A stretch of DNA of 64,000 nucleotides from Nipponacmea schrenckii (lineage: Eukaryota > Mollusca > Gastropoda > Lottiidae), in contig JAUJPP010000005.1 of assembly GCA_030562195.1 (NCBI GenBank), positions 17,905,106-17,969,105 of the forward strand. Direction: 5' to 3'. Shown piece after piece: positions 45,990 to 56,685 of the stretch; within the stretch, counting starts at the first letter, position 1; each line of letters begins with the position of its first letter. Under the pieces are notes generated by a model, which saw only the letters and a program-made list of their open reading frames with translations, was not told where the DNA came from and searched no databases. Both the position numbers and the translations under genes were made by a program.

Positions 45990-47023
45990 ATGGCAAATAA
46001 ATTTGGTTTAGGAAACTTAAAGAATGAAGCTCCCACATTATCGATTAATAAATTCAAACCATATTTTGTGGATCAAACTGGAGACACACTTCAAGGTGAT
46101 ATAGATATGAATAATTTCAAAATAACTAATCTAAGATCTCCTCAACAGAAAAAAGATGCAATTAATAAAGGTTATTTAACTCAAACAAATAAAAGTTTAC
46201 ATCAAAAAATAACTGTATTAGATAAGGATAGTAAAAACCAATTAGAAAACCATCAAAAACTTTTAGACTCACATCATAAAAAACTAGAAACCTATCAACA
46301 ACAATTAGATAACATAGTCGATAAAACTATTCTTTGGACAGAATAAATTTATTAATATCACAACTAGACGATAACATTACAAAGTAAAAATCAGATATTA
46401 AACAACTGACAAGTAACATTAAACCAGGTATAAGCGAAGAAAAATTAAAACAAGAATTAATTAATCTAGAGACGAAACTTAATGATGACAGTAAACTAAC
46501 AGAAATTAAAACTTATGTTCAACAACAATTAGTTAATGTGGTTGATAAAACTCGGTTACAGAATTTAATTTCATTAATATCCAAATAAGATGATAGAATT
46601 ACTAAAGAGAAATTAGATTTGAAACAACTAATAGATAATATTAAACCAGGTATAAGCGAAGAAAGACTGAAACAAGAATTATCTAAATTTGAAATTAATA
46701 ATAACAACGAGCTAACAGAAATTAAAACCTATATTCAACAACAATTAGTTAGTGTAGCCGATAAAACTCAGTTACAAAATTTAAATTTATTAATAACCCA
46801 ATTAGATGATAAAATTACCAAACAAAAATCAAATGTAAAACAACTAATAGCTAATATCAAACCAGGTATAAGCGAAGAAAAATTAAAACAAAAATTATCT
46901 GATTTAGAAACTAAGCTTAATGATAACAGTGAACTAACAGAAATTAAAACCTATATCGAGCAGCAATTAGTTAATGTTGTAGATAAAGCACAGTTAGTTA
47001 AAAAATTGAGTCAAGACACATAA
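45990..47023 (+). pseudogene. fibre-like coiled-coil repeat protein, copy B
   Basis: It starts MANKFGLGN at 45990. Residues about 25-65 carry GDTLQGDIDM, KITNLRSP and DAINKGYL, a pattern known from phage tail-fibre collars. Downstream are three repeats of about 72-74 residues (IKPGISEE at about 46420, 46642 and 46858), rich in Leu heptads, Lys, Glu and Gln, as expected for a coiled-coil shaft. A frameshift and stop near 46340, and stops near 46386 and 46586, break it. A trimeric attachment fibre is the best guess; it is not proven. The position, right after the protease, is the same in copy A. Confidence 0.65.
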
Positions 47024-47034
47024 AAAATGAAAAG

Positions 47035-47892
47035 ATGTTTAAAGAAATTAATATAAAATTTCTACCTAAAGAAACTTATTTTAGTTTACCTTTTAATGAT
47101 GGTATTTTAGAAAAGTATGGATTTGTTGCAAAATACAAAGGAAAATTAATTCAGCAATCTAAATTTAAAGCAGTTTTTGAGAGAAAAAACGTTGCAAAAT
47201 TTGAACTTGCTAGTTCAGCAGATCATAATGAAGCGGTTATTACTATAAAATTTCCCTTTAAATTAAAAATAAAAGTAGTAATTTTTTCTCAAGGGTTTCC
47301 TTCAAGTCAAGCAGTTTTTCTTAGAGAATTTTTTACAATAAAAAAGGGTGGAGGAACTAATACAATCAAAAATGTTGATTATTATTTATTAGATAAAACT
47401 TTTCATTTTCACAGAATACCAATTGATTCAGATTTTGTTTATGGATTTGAATATAGAATAAAGCTTAAGCCATCTGATGTATTAACTATTACCGAGTATG
47501 GTTTATTATTCCTTGACTTGGTATTAATGACAAATGAAAAACCACAAATTTTTAATTTGATAAATAATAAGGAATTACAAAAGGAGGGAAGAAAATCATA
47601 TACATTTTTAAAATGGAAAGAATTTGAATATATAAGAATTTATTTCAATTTTGATAATATCTTTACTTCAACTGATGTTCATAAATCTGAAGTAAATAAA
47701 TTATTTGTAACAAATCCCGCATTGCAAATAGAAAAAAAATGTAGATTTCTTTGCACGTTTTAAAATAGAAAGTGAATGGTCAGGGGCATATGATTTTCCT
47801 AAAAATGTTAATGTTGTGGTTCAAGTAAATATAGTAATTATTATAGAATTTCTTGGTTATAGAGATAAAAACAATAACATATTTATTTACTG
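47035..47892 (+). pseudogene. Polinton gene X, unknown function, copy B
   Basis: Open for 242 codons from 47035 to 47763. Sequence conserved with copy A then goes on in another frame to about 47888, where a 205-bp insertion cuts it, so 47763 is probably a frameshift stop. No motif recognised; the protein is beta-rich with many aromatic residues. It includes 13 residues (about 29-41) missing in copy A. Confidence 0.65.
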
Positions 47893-48093
47893 TTTATAAG
47901 ACATTTAGAAATAGGCATAGGTAATAGGCTAATTAGAGTGCTAATCATGTGTTTGTCTTTCTTTTATCTATATATATTGTTAGTCCTGTTAAGTTTTTAT
48001 TCATTTCTCTTGATAACGCTGCCTGTATGAGCATGTGAAACGTTGAGTTAATAAATTGTTAGAAATAGTATATCCATATATCTTGTGCTTCTT
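47889..48093. mobile_element. 205-bp insertion with 14-bp target duplication
   Basis: TAACATATTTATTT occurs on both sides (47875-47888 and 48094-48107) but once in copy A. A duplication of this length fits target-primed reverse transcription. The words CTTGATAACGC and GTGAAACGTTGAG, about 25 bp apart, recall the hammerhead-ribozyme core at the ends of Penelope-like elements, so a truncated Penelope-like copy or SINE is possible. Confidence 0.65.
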
Positions 48094-48158
48094 TAACATA
48101 TTTATTTCTGAGAAAAACATCGGTTTATCAGAAATTCACTTAATTTAATTCATAAAAA

Positions 48159-48644
48159 ATGAATACTGAAGATTTGACTACACAGAATTTACAAGATGTC
48201 ATGATACGAAAACAAAAAGAGTTAGAAGAAAAATTCAATCATTACAAAAAGTTAACAAAATGTTGGAGTAGGATAGACACTACTTTTAAAACTGTAAGTG
48301 TTATATCAGCTTGTCTTATAGCAACAGCAACTACTGTAACAGCAAGTATTTCTCTTCCAATATTTATTCCATCTATCTTAGGGGCTCTGACAGCGATTCA
48401 AACATCATCATGTGGTTTAATTACTATTGGGTTTACCTCTAAAAAGAAATTATATTACAAAACCATATCAAATTTAATACGAACATATTTGGATAAATTA
48501 TTTATTTTCTTCGAAAGAAGCAAATCTGACAAAATTATTACCATAGAAGAACTCGAAGAATTTAATGAAATATTCGATGAATTAATAATTAAAATTGAAT
48601 CTTTAAAAATAGAGCATAAAAAATTGAAAAAGAAGCATGACTAA
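48159..48644 (+). CDS. two-helix membrane protein (161 aa, intact)
   Basis: Residues 1-40 are charged and helical, about 45-63 and 66-92 are two hydrophobic segments (VSVISACLIATATTV; LPIFIPSILGALTAI), and the C-terminal third is a Glu/Lys-rich coiled coil. The gene stops in an ATGACTAA overlap with the polymerase start, so the two are probably translated from one transcript region. It could be a virion membrane or packaging-associated protein; I do not recognise the family. Confidence 0.75.
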   Translation: MNTEDLTTQNLQDVMIRKQKELEEKFNHYKKLTKCWSRIDTTFKTVSVISACLIATATTVTASISLPIFIPSILGALTAIQTSSCGLITIGFTSKKKLYYKTISNLIRTYLDKLFIFFERSKSDKIITIEELEEFNEIFDELIIKIESLKIEHKKLKKKHD

Positions 48645-50290
48645 ACCAATTAAAAAAAAAGAATCAAATGCTGTAAAACCGAAGAAAAAAATTGACCATG
48701 AATTATTTGCGAAAGTGATTTCTGATATAATTAAAGAGTTTGAAACTTTTAATGGTCAAATTGAAATCGATGGACAAATTTTCGAAGATGGTAAATTAAA
48801 ACAAAATATGACTTTAGCTTTCTTTAATGTTGCAATGATTGGCAGAGTTGTCAGTAATATGAATGAAAAATCAGATAGTTCAGATTGGTATTTTACTGGT
48901 CATATAATATATCGTACAGACAATTTCAAACCAATCAAAAGATCAAACGTAGGTAAAGGAACGCAACTGCTATTTACCATCAAAGAATACGTTGGAGAAT
49001 ATTGTTATATTCCAACTGACGGGGCTTGTTTTATCAAGTGTGTAAATTATGCTTTAAAACGTGATTTGACAAAGGAAATTAATGATTTTATTTATTCCTA
49101 TTCAAAACATAATAGGAGGGGAATAATGACTCAAGCTCGAATCGGGGAATTCAATGAAAAAAATAAAACTTCGTTCCAAATTTATAATCCTAAAGATAGA
49201 ACTTTATATCCTAGAAAAATAAACACTCAATTTAAATGGGTTTTGTATTTACACAATAATCATTTCTGTTTGATAAAAAGAGATAAGAAAAGTTTAGGAA
49301 CAAAACAAATAGAAAACATCTATGAAGAAGTATGGAAAACCTGTGTTAACAAAAACATTAAACTTTTTTCAGAATTTAATCCAGCTTCCATGTCACAAAA
49401 CACCCAACCTGAAACTCTTTATGCTTGGGATTCTGAGACCTATACAGAAAAAGAAACTGGTAAAACAATACCATATGCATGTTCTTTAGTCAATTTGGAA
49501 AAGCTGCGAAAAATATTAGAACGAATAAATTGTCGTTTCCCAGATCTAAAACCCACAGATAATGTTCCTGAAGAATTTTATGAAAAAATAATGAATATAG
49601 TTCATATATTTGTAGGTACAGATTGTATAGATCAAATGTTAAAATATTTAGGAAATGTTTAGTTTCTCATAACGGTAGTGGTTTTGATTATTGGATTATC
49701 ATTAAAAATATGTCGAAATTAACTCACTGTCCTCTCAAAACCACAAGAGGCATACTTCGTTTACCAATATCTAATATATTTACAGAAAAGTCTTTACAGA
49801 AAAAATGGAAAAATGAAAAGAAGTTTAACAACGATAACAATTATCTTCAAAAATTAAATTTCACTTGTTCATATCAACATGTAGCAAGAAGTTTAAAAGA
49901 TTGAAGAAAATCATCAGAATTACCAATGAATTTAAGAAAGATTGATTTAGATATTGCGTCTATAAACGAATCAAATTGGGAGTTTCGAAGAGAAGAATGG
50001 GAACCTTATGCTAAAAGAGATACGATATGTTTAGGTGTATGTTTGATCAAATACAATCAAGTTATGACATCTATGATAAATCAAAGTGTAATAAATAATT
50101 TAACAGCCCCTGCCGTATCTCTTAAAGGTTGGTATCATCTGTATAAAGGAGAAAAAGTATATTCTCACGTAGATCCATTCATCAGACATTTTGTCAGACG
50201 ATCTGTAAAAGGAGATAGAGTTTCTGCAAACATAATAAAATAATAAAATTCAAATCGGATAAATTAGATGAAATTTGTAAAGTACTACAA
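48637..50290 (+). pseudogene. polB: protein-primed DNA polymerase B, copy B (5' part)
   Basis: The first 341 codons are open. Residues about 121-215 look like an OTU-type cysteine protease fold: PTDGACF with Cys131 and NNHFCLI with His209. Exo I follows (AWDSE, Asp265 and Glu267). The frame is then lost by a deletion of about 20 bp near 49658. Exo II (SHNGSGFD, about 49672), a Trp-to-stop change near 49903 and Exo III (YAKRD, about 50005) follow. An 8-bp tandem duplication at about 50227-50243 shifts the frame again, as in copy A. The gene is split at 50290 by the Crypton. Confidence 0.85.
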
Positions 50291-50400
50291 GTAATATTTA
50301 TAGAACAGATTTGATGAGTTAACTGGTTTAACGAACGAGCCCGAAGGGCGAGTCCGTTAAACCAGTTAACGAATCAAAACTGTTCTATAAATTACTTGTA
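50286..50400. repeat. 115-bp hairpin at the left end of the Crypton
   Basis: Arms run from TACAAGTAAT to ATTACTTGTA, with the tip GCCC-GAA-GGGC near the centre. The outermost TACAA is the target sequence itself. The size and loop type resemble the hairpin at 27107. Confidence 0.85.
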
Positions 50401-50598
50401 ACATTGACACCCGTCAAACAATGTCAGAAGAGAGGAAGGCGGTCTGATTAATTGGGTCGACCAATGGAAACTCTCCTACTTTTATTATTATAGCCTGTCG
50501 TGGACAAAAATGCACGTGCATGCACGAGATAAAATAGTTTAAAACGACTGCTGGCGTTGTTGTTTTATACTCATTGATGAGAGCTCAAGTGAAGAAGG

Positions 50599-52139
50599 AT
50601 GGCCAAGGAATTATCAAGTGACGATGATATAATTCTCTCACAAAACCTATTTGAGGTTGAAGATGACTTAGAATTATTTGATTGTGTTCAAAAATTAGAA
50701 CAATCGAATAATATTAACAAAGGTGACACAAAACCTGAAAATGAGAGTGGTGTAGAGTACGGTGACTTTGAATTAAAATCTTCATGTGCTCTAAAAATAG
50801 AACATGAATCTGAGGATCTGGATCGGTTTTCGGCCAACGTGACAAGTGAAGAAATCGAGGCACACTAATACAATCCCAAGAAAATGTCAACACCATGAAA
50901 TCTACCAAATGGGCCCTGAAAATATTTAACGATTGGCGAAAATCCCGACAAACGTCAACATTAGCGATACCAGACCTACGTGAAATGAAACCAGGCGTCA
51001 TGGATTATTGGCTGCAAAGATTTGTTTTAGAAACTCGCAAGAAATGTGGTGGAGAATATTCACCCAACTCACTTTACTACATCATGTGTGGATTGTTGAG
51101 ACACCTAAAAGATGAGAATATACCTGTCAATTTTCTGGATGAAAGTAACTATGAATTCATGGGTACCAGGAAAGCTCTTGATGCAAAAATGAAAGAAATG
51201 TTAAAGAAAGGTTTAGGATGTAAGCCGAAACGAGCCGATCCCGTATCGACATCAGATGAGGATAAATTGTGGACCGCTGGTGTTTTCGGACTGAAAGATT
51301 CCCTAAGTCTACAATATACGGTTTTCTTCTATGCCTGCAAACTTTTTGGCTTGCGAGGAAGAGATGAACACAGGAATTTGCAAGCAGATCAATTTGAGAT
51401 GGGCCATAATCGTCTAGGATACTTCATAAGATTTACAGGCCGGAATAATAAGACAGCCCTTTACGGATCTATAAATTACTGTCTCAAACTTTTGTAAGTA
51501 GGTCGAATAGTACTATGTGTTCTATAATGACATTTTACAATGTCGTGAAGTTAATTCATTATGTTGCAAAACTTTCAAACGTATCATATATTGATAATGC
51601 ATAATATTATAATAATACAAATCTTTCACATTATTTTACTTGCAGGTCCAAGATGTTTGTATACAATGTTTAAAACTTACTTAGATGGTATTGGCGAAGG
51701 GTACTTTTATAGAAAACCACTTGGCAATGGTATTCGGTATGGTAAGCAGGTGGTTGGTGTGAACATATTGGGTTCACTTATGAAAGAAATGTGTAACAAA
51801 GCGGGCCTGTTGGGAAATTTTACCAACCACTCTGGTAAAAGAACTTGTGCCACTTATATGTATCAAAACGATATACCAGAACAGTGTATAAGAGATAGAA
51901 CTGGACACCGCTCAGAAGAGGCTTGCAGGGTATACAAGGTCAAATCAGACGAAATGGAATTAAAAGTTTCGTCAGTTTTGGATCCACCATCCACTTTTAC
52001 CGCAGATAATAAGGAAATAGATGTCGATGAACCTGCATTGAAACGCCGAAAACCCGAAAACTTTGAAGCGGGCCTTGTAGACATGTTAAAAACCACGGGA
52101 AATGTAAATTTTACTAACTGTAAATTTAATTTCAAATGA
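50599..52139 (+). pseudogene. Crypton tyrosine recombinase (DUF3504-like), probably one intron
   Basis: An acidic N-terminus (50599-50868) is separated from the next part by an apparent 2-bp duplication (CA) at about 50862. The second block (50895-51497) holds the core-binding domain (KIFNDWRKSR) and the first catalytic Arg region (FGLRGRDEHRNL). The third (from about 51647) has HSGKRT, TGHRSEE and the nucleophile-type VYK, giving an R..H-x-x-R..H..Y set. Between them a GTAAGT...TTGCAG interval (51496-51646) looks like an intron, but the frames do not join cleanly across it, so a further indel is likely. Confidence 0.75.
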
Positions 52140-52528
52140 TGTAGTAAAGTTGTACCTGTTGTTGTCTTTATATTTATTTTCGGGTAGCAATAGTTGTATG
52201 TAATTTAGATAAAATCCCAAGGATAGATTTGCTGTGGTCAAAATGATTTTGAGTGTACACTATCTTAGACGTAGCCTGTGACCTGTGTTAAAAAAAACAC
52301 CAATAAGTCCCCACGTGCATTTCGCAATCTGTTTTCATTGTAGGCGGGGCTTGGTAAATAGCCATATTGCATGCACCGGGCACATCTGCCACACCCATTC
52401 CCCATTACAGTGTATAGCAAATCGTGCTATAACCAAGATTATACCCAGTTATAGCACACCTAGGCCCCTCCCATCAAATTAACCCTATTATACAACGAAA
52501 ACATCAAAGGAAATTTTACCGTCAATGT
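52140..52528. other. right-end non-coding part of the Crypton
   Basis: No gene; contains the 10-bp inverted repeat at 52424/52448 and a GC-richer block near 52345-52390. Confidence 0.55.
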
Positions 52529-53922
52529 TACAACATCATTTAAATACAACTGATTCTGATATAATTGAGTTATTCAAAAAATACCAACAGTCTACTAAAG
52601 ATTTTAACGAAGAGTTGAAGAAAATCTCTTGTTCTAAATTAATGGCATTTGACGCTAACGGTTTATATGCCTCTGCTATGTGTGATGGTGAATACCCAAA
52701 AGCTGAATCAGCAAGAGCTATAAAAGATTGTGAAAATGTAGAATTTGTGATGCTTTTCAATAAACAACAATTTAGACCAAGGTGTGCTATTTTATCTGTT
52801 TGGTTTGAGTATCCAGATAATATGTTTTTTCAACCAATACCAGCCAAAGACAAAGTAACTTACACTGTTATAGAGGATGATAAACCTAAAAAAAAATCTG
52901 GTGATAAGATAAGATTTAGAAATGGATTTTGTAATGACGTTCTCACTTCTGTTGACATACAGGAAATTGTTCGAGCTGGTGGAAAAATTATCAAAATATT
53001 AGATGGGATAGTCTATGAAGAAAATTTCAAAACACCTCCTTTTAAAGACTATGTTTTAACTTTAAAAGAAGAAAGAAACAAATTTAAACAACAGGGAAAT
53101 TTAGTTGGCAGTGACTGTATGAAATTACTTGGTAATTCTTTGTACGGAAAAAGTGTTCAGAAAGATATAAATACAGAATTTCATTTATGGTCTGAAGATA
53201 CTCTTAAAGCAAATTTGGATTCAAATATAAAACGTTATGAAAAAGAACAACAATATATAGTGGAAAAAGAAAAGGAAAAACCTGAAATTATCAAACCAAC
53301 AAAAACAACAAGATTAACTCCGAGTCACTTGGGTTCATTCATCTTAGCACATAGCAAACGAATAATGAATAATTGTATTCATGTTATTGATGGTTTTAAA
53401 GAACCAGAAATATATTACACTGACACCGATAGCTTATACATATAAGATAGGAATTCGGATAAATTGGAACATGCTGGATTAACTTCTGAAACAGAATATG
53501 GAAAAGGAAAGAATGATTATGGAGATGGTGGTATAATATTTGGTTTATATTTAGCTCCAAAAGTAAAATACAATATCATTCTAACTTCTAATGGAGAATT
53601 AGTGGAAAAGAAAACTTTTAAAGGATATACAAAATCAAAGTTGAGTGTGGAAGATTATTTAAAATTAGCCAATGGAAAAGATATTGAAAATGAATTCGAT
53701 AAACCTTGGAAAAAAAGTTTTACAGATGGTGTGGTAATTCCGAAAGATAAACAAAAGAAAGTATTCAAACATAATTTGAATTTGATTAAAAGAAAAGCAC
53801 CAAACAGAAATGGAATTATGTATCCTTATGATAATAAAGATGAAGTTAATAAGGTTAAAAATTACGAATTCGACGATTACGATTACATGATTTTAGATGA
53901 AGATGAGGAAACGTTTAATTGA
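52529..53922 (+). pseudogene. polB: protein-primed DNA polymerase B, copy B (3' part)
   Basis: Continues the polymerase after the Crypton. Palm motifs are clear: A (LMAFDANGLYASAM, about 52640), B (KLLGNSLYGKS, about 53121) and C (YTDTDSLYI, about 53416). Codon 53443-53445, directly after motif C, is TAA where copy A has TCA. The thumb region then stays open from 53446 to the TGA at 53920-53922. The last 40 bp overlap the convergent penton-like gene. Confidence 0.88.
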
Positions 53923-54604
53923 TTACATATTTCTTCCTCACCAAAATCTAAATATCTCCCACGTCCATCTTTTATATCTAAATTGATATCTTTAATACCT
54001 GTGGTATTTATCGGAAGATACGTTGTTTGAAACGGTTTTTCTACTATTCTATAACCGATTGGAACCGTAAACTTTGGAATACTGAAAATGATTTGTTGTT
54101 TGTTTTTATTGAAAAATCCACCATCCACCAAATTGCAATGAATATTGGTGATATCGATATCGTTTTCAATATTTGCTTTATAAGGAGCAAGTGTAGATTG
54201 GGTATACAATTTCTTTTCAAAACCTAATAATTGATTTATTGAGTTTTCTACATTGAAATCTACTTGATGTTTCGGTCTCAAATTTAGTTTTATTTTGTTC
54301 AGATTTAAATTGCCTTCGAATTCAATATTTGGTCTGTCCTTATGACTTCCGACAAATTGAGATATATATTCGTTGATGGAAACATATTCATAACTTCCTG
54401 GTAATAATGTTTAAATGTTCTTCCATCGTCTTTAGAAATTTTCAATTGGTTATTCTGTTCACTAACATTTCTTATTGAATTGTAAACTGAAAAATATTTT
54501 AGTCCTAACTTATAGTTTTTATTTGAATCTAGTTCACATTCATAATCTAGGGTTAATCTTATTTTCGAGGACTTAGATGTTATTATGAAAAACTCCTCAT
54601 CCAT
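53883..54604 (-). pseudogene. penton-like minor capsid protein, copy B
   Basis: It starts MDEEFFIITS at 54604 (overlapping the gene Y stop by 8 bp) and ends at 53883. The first 80 or so codons and the last 130 are in different frames because of a small deletion near 54405. The C-terminus ends in the DGRGRYLDFGEE block. Assignment as the single jelly-roll penton is from family memory; the capsid-block position supports it. Confidence 0.6.
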
Positions 54605-55313
54605 TTTTTAAAACATTAATATAATCGTCTTTTTCTATTATTCCTTTTTGTAATAATCTTTTTAAAATAGCGTGTATTTCATTTGAATCAGATTGATGTC
54701 CATGTTTCATTGCTTCAATAATTACATTAAGTCTGTTAAGTAATTGTTCGGGATCATCTGATAAAAAAGTTATTCCTTCTCCAGATATCAAATTATTGAA
54801 TTCGTCTATTTCTTCTATGATTGGATTATTTTCACCATATTCATCCGATTCATCAACTTCATTCATGGCTTTGATATGTAGCTCAACTTCTTTCATTCTG
54901 TTTGTTATTGCTCCTGTCTTTTTAGTATCAATTAGAAGTTTTAAGTACTCTATTAAATCAGTGTAATTGGCAATGGCAATGTCCTCTCCGTTCATCAAAT
55001 CTATTATTCCGTGTGTTAATTTATATATAAAGGGTTTTGTATCTATCTTGAATTGAGGGGAACGATGATCGAACAATATTCTATAATCATTGAATAATAA
55101 CCCATGATCATCCACAACTGGTTTAATAGACTTGGGTAAAGTGGGGTCAGGATTTGAAAAATAGCGTTTTATATCATCAAGTGATTTTATAATAAATTCA
55201 TTTTCTGGGACATTTTGTATAGCAGGAGGTGGAACATTTTGTATAGCAGGAATATTTTCTTGTTGTTTTAATAGAGGTTTAAATAAAGTTGATAAACTCT
55301 CCTCCATTCCCAT
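54597..55313 (-). CDS. Polinton gene Y, unknown function (open, about 238 aa)
   Basis: Open from the first ATG at 55313. Pro-rich near the N-terminus (AIQNVPPPA), then mixed alpha-helical sequence, ending with TFLSDDPEQLLNRL and LLQKGIIEKDDY. Coding-like sequence in the same frame (WIKILKRNKKY) extends about 100 bp upstream to near 55420 without an ATG, so the natural start may have been lost or the gene may use a non-ATG start. It stands between the ATPase and penton genes in every copy. A conserved Polinton gene of unknown role. Confidence 0.7.
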   Translation of the reverse strand: MGMEESLSTLFKPLLKQQENIPAIQNVPPPAIQNVPENEFIIKSLDDIKRYFSNPDPTLPKSIKPVVDDHGLLFNDYRILFDHRSPQFKIDTKPFIYKLTHGIIDLMNGEDIAIANYTDLIEYLKLLIDTKKTGAITNRMKEVELHIKAMNEVDESDEYGENNPIIEEIDEFNNLISGEGITFLSDDPEQLLNRLNVIIEAMKHGHQSDSNEIHAILKRLLQKGIIEKDDYINVLKNG

Positions 55314-55407
55314 TTGCGATAATCTTCTATCTTCAATTTTAGATTTTATTTTATCTTTAGTTTTAATGTATTTTTTATTTCTCTTTAATATTTTAATCCA
55401 GTCATTT

Positions 55408-56138
55408 TTAATAACAAATATTTGTCATAACTTTTTGTCCAGCTGGTTTTCTTGTATTTACAAAGATATATCCATGTTCGTCAGGATTGCTCCATTGTCT
55501 TCTAAAAAGTTTTTTAAATTCATCTTTCTCCATACCATGAATTATTGATTGGAGTATTTGAGATAGATCTTTATCGTTTAATTCAAACAAAATAAAACAA
55601 TTAGCGTTCTTTCTAATAAACATTCCGTCCATTCCATAAAATGATTGAGATTGGTATATACCATGACAATTGTGAAGTCTTCCTTTAGTAAATAATTCTT
55701 GTTGAACTGTTTGGTTTGATTGTGCTACACAATCATCGAAAATGATCAGTTTTTTCCTTTTCTTGTCGATATTAGACAAATCTAAATCGTTCACATTGGT
55801 TAGTACAACTTGAATATCAGTTGGTGTTAATAATGGGTTGTACAATAATTTATAAATTCTTCAATAGTTTTGTCATTTTGAAGATCTTCATCCTGTACAT
55901 AAATTCGAAATATTTGCTGTATGTCTTCTTTTTGTAAATATTCTAAGGCTTTCAGAAACTGATAATATAATTAATCTGGAGTTGATGTATAAATTTAAAG
56001 GGAATTAAAATCTAATAATTTGGGTGTTGTTAACATCTTAAATAAGAGGTGAGTTTTTCCTGATCCTGATTGACCAACAATACACATTAACATTGGATTT
56101 TGTGGAAACCTATCTGAATGTTTAAATTTGGCAGCCAT
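55408..56138 (-). pseudogene. FtsK/HerA (A32-like) genome-packaging ATPase, copy B
   Basis: It starts MAAKFKHSD at 56138. Walker A is GQSGSGKT at about 56068-56045 and Walker B LIIFDDC at about 55755-55735, as in packaging ATPases that pump DNA into the capsid. In-frame stops at about 55990 and 55970 and a frame change near 55860 break it. It ends at 55408. Length (about 240 residues) is normal for Polinton ATPases. Confidence 0.8.
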
Positions 56139-56143
56139 TTTTT

Positions 56144-56669
56144 TTAATGAGGATTTAATACAATACCTTCTCCTTTATATTTTGAAAGAAATAAACCATC
56201 ACCACTGCGAATGTGTTTAAGTATTAATCCCTCTCCTTCTTTTTGAATCTCAGTTTCACCCGTATCAATTTGATCAATTAACTTAGACAAACCTTCTTTT
56301 ACTGTTTTCTTGGTTGTGTGATTGAATTGTTTAACACTTGCTAAGATATCCTTGATCTCAGAACCCCTGGCTAATTTTTTCATTTCTAAATTATGTCTAC
56401 GTTTTTCTCTGGCTTCAGCTTCTTCTGCTTTTTTCTTATTTACCGCCGAAGCTATACCACTTGCCCCACCGGCAACAGCACCTGCAGCTGCTAATCCTCC
56501 GAAAATTAATGGGAGAAGAAATAGAAATATTGTCCAGTACTTTATGATTTTTTAGTTTGTTAATCACCGATTGTGAAATATGTATCTTTATACCATTATA
56601 AGTAATTGTTTTCGGTTTTCCATTTTCGATTGATTCTAATATTTTAGCGACTAAAACTTCTGGTTTCAT
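56144..56669 (-). pseudogene. hydrophobic virion-type protein, copy B
   Basis: Counterpart of 14336-14902. It starts MKPEVLVAK at 56669. A deletion of about 43 bp near 56535 removes the start of the hydrophobic segment and shifts the frame; the charged helix and GEG/SGDG C-terminus follow to 56144. Confidence 0.75.
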
Positions 56670-56685
56670 TTTTAAAGTTAGAAAT

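Larger units (their letters stand above)
50291..52528 (+). mobile_element. Crypton-type tyrosine-recombinase element in the polymerase gene
   Basis: It is flanked by TACAA (50286-50290 and 52529-52533); copy A has the uninterrupted site at about 1742-1758. It encodes a tyrosine recombinase (50599-52139). No long terminal inverted repeats are present, but there is a hairpin at the left end and a 10-bp inverted repeat near the right end (52424-52433 / 52448-52457, GTGCTATAAC). A short direct repeat with no transposase TIR fits Crypton insertion by recombination. Confidence 0.85.

Noticed and set aside
51496..51646. A confidently annotated intron in the recombinase gene
   Set aside because: Donor and acceptor sequences look good, but the frames do not join without another indel, so I list it only as probable.
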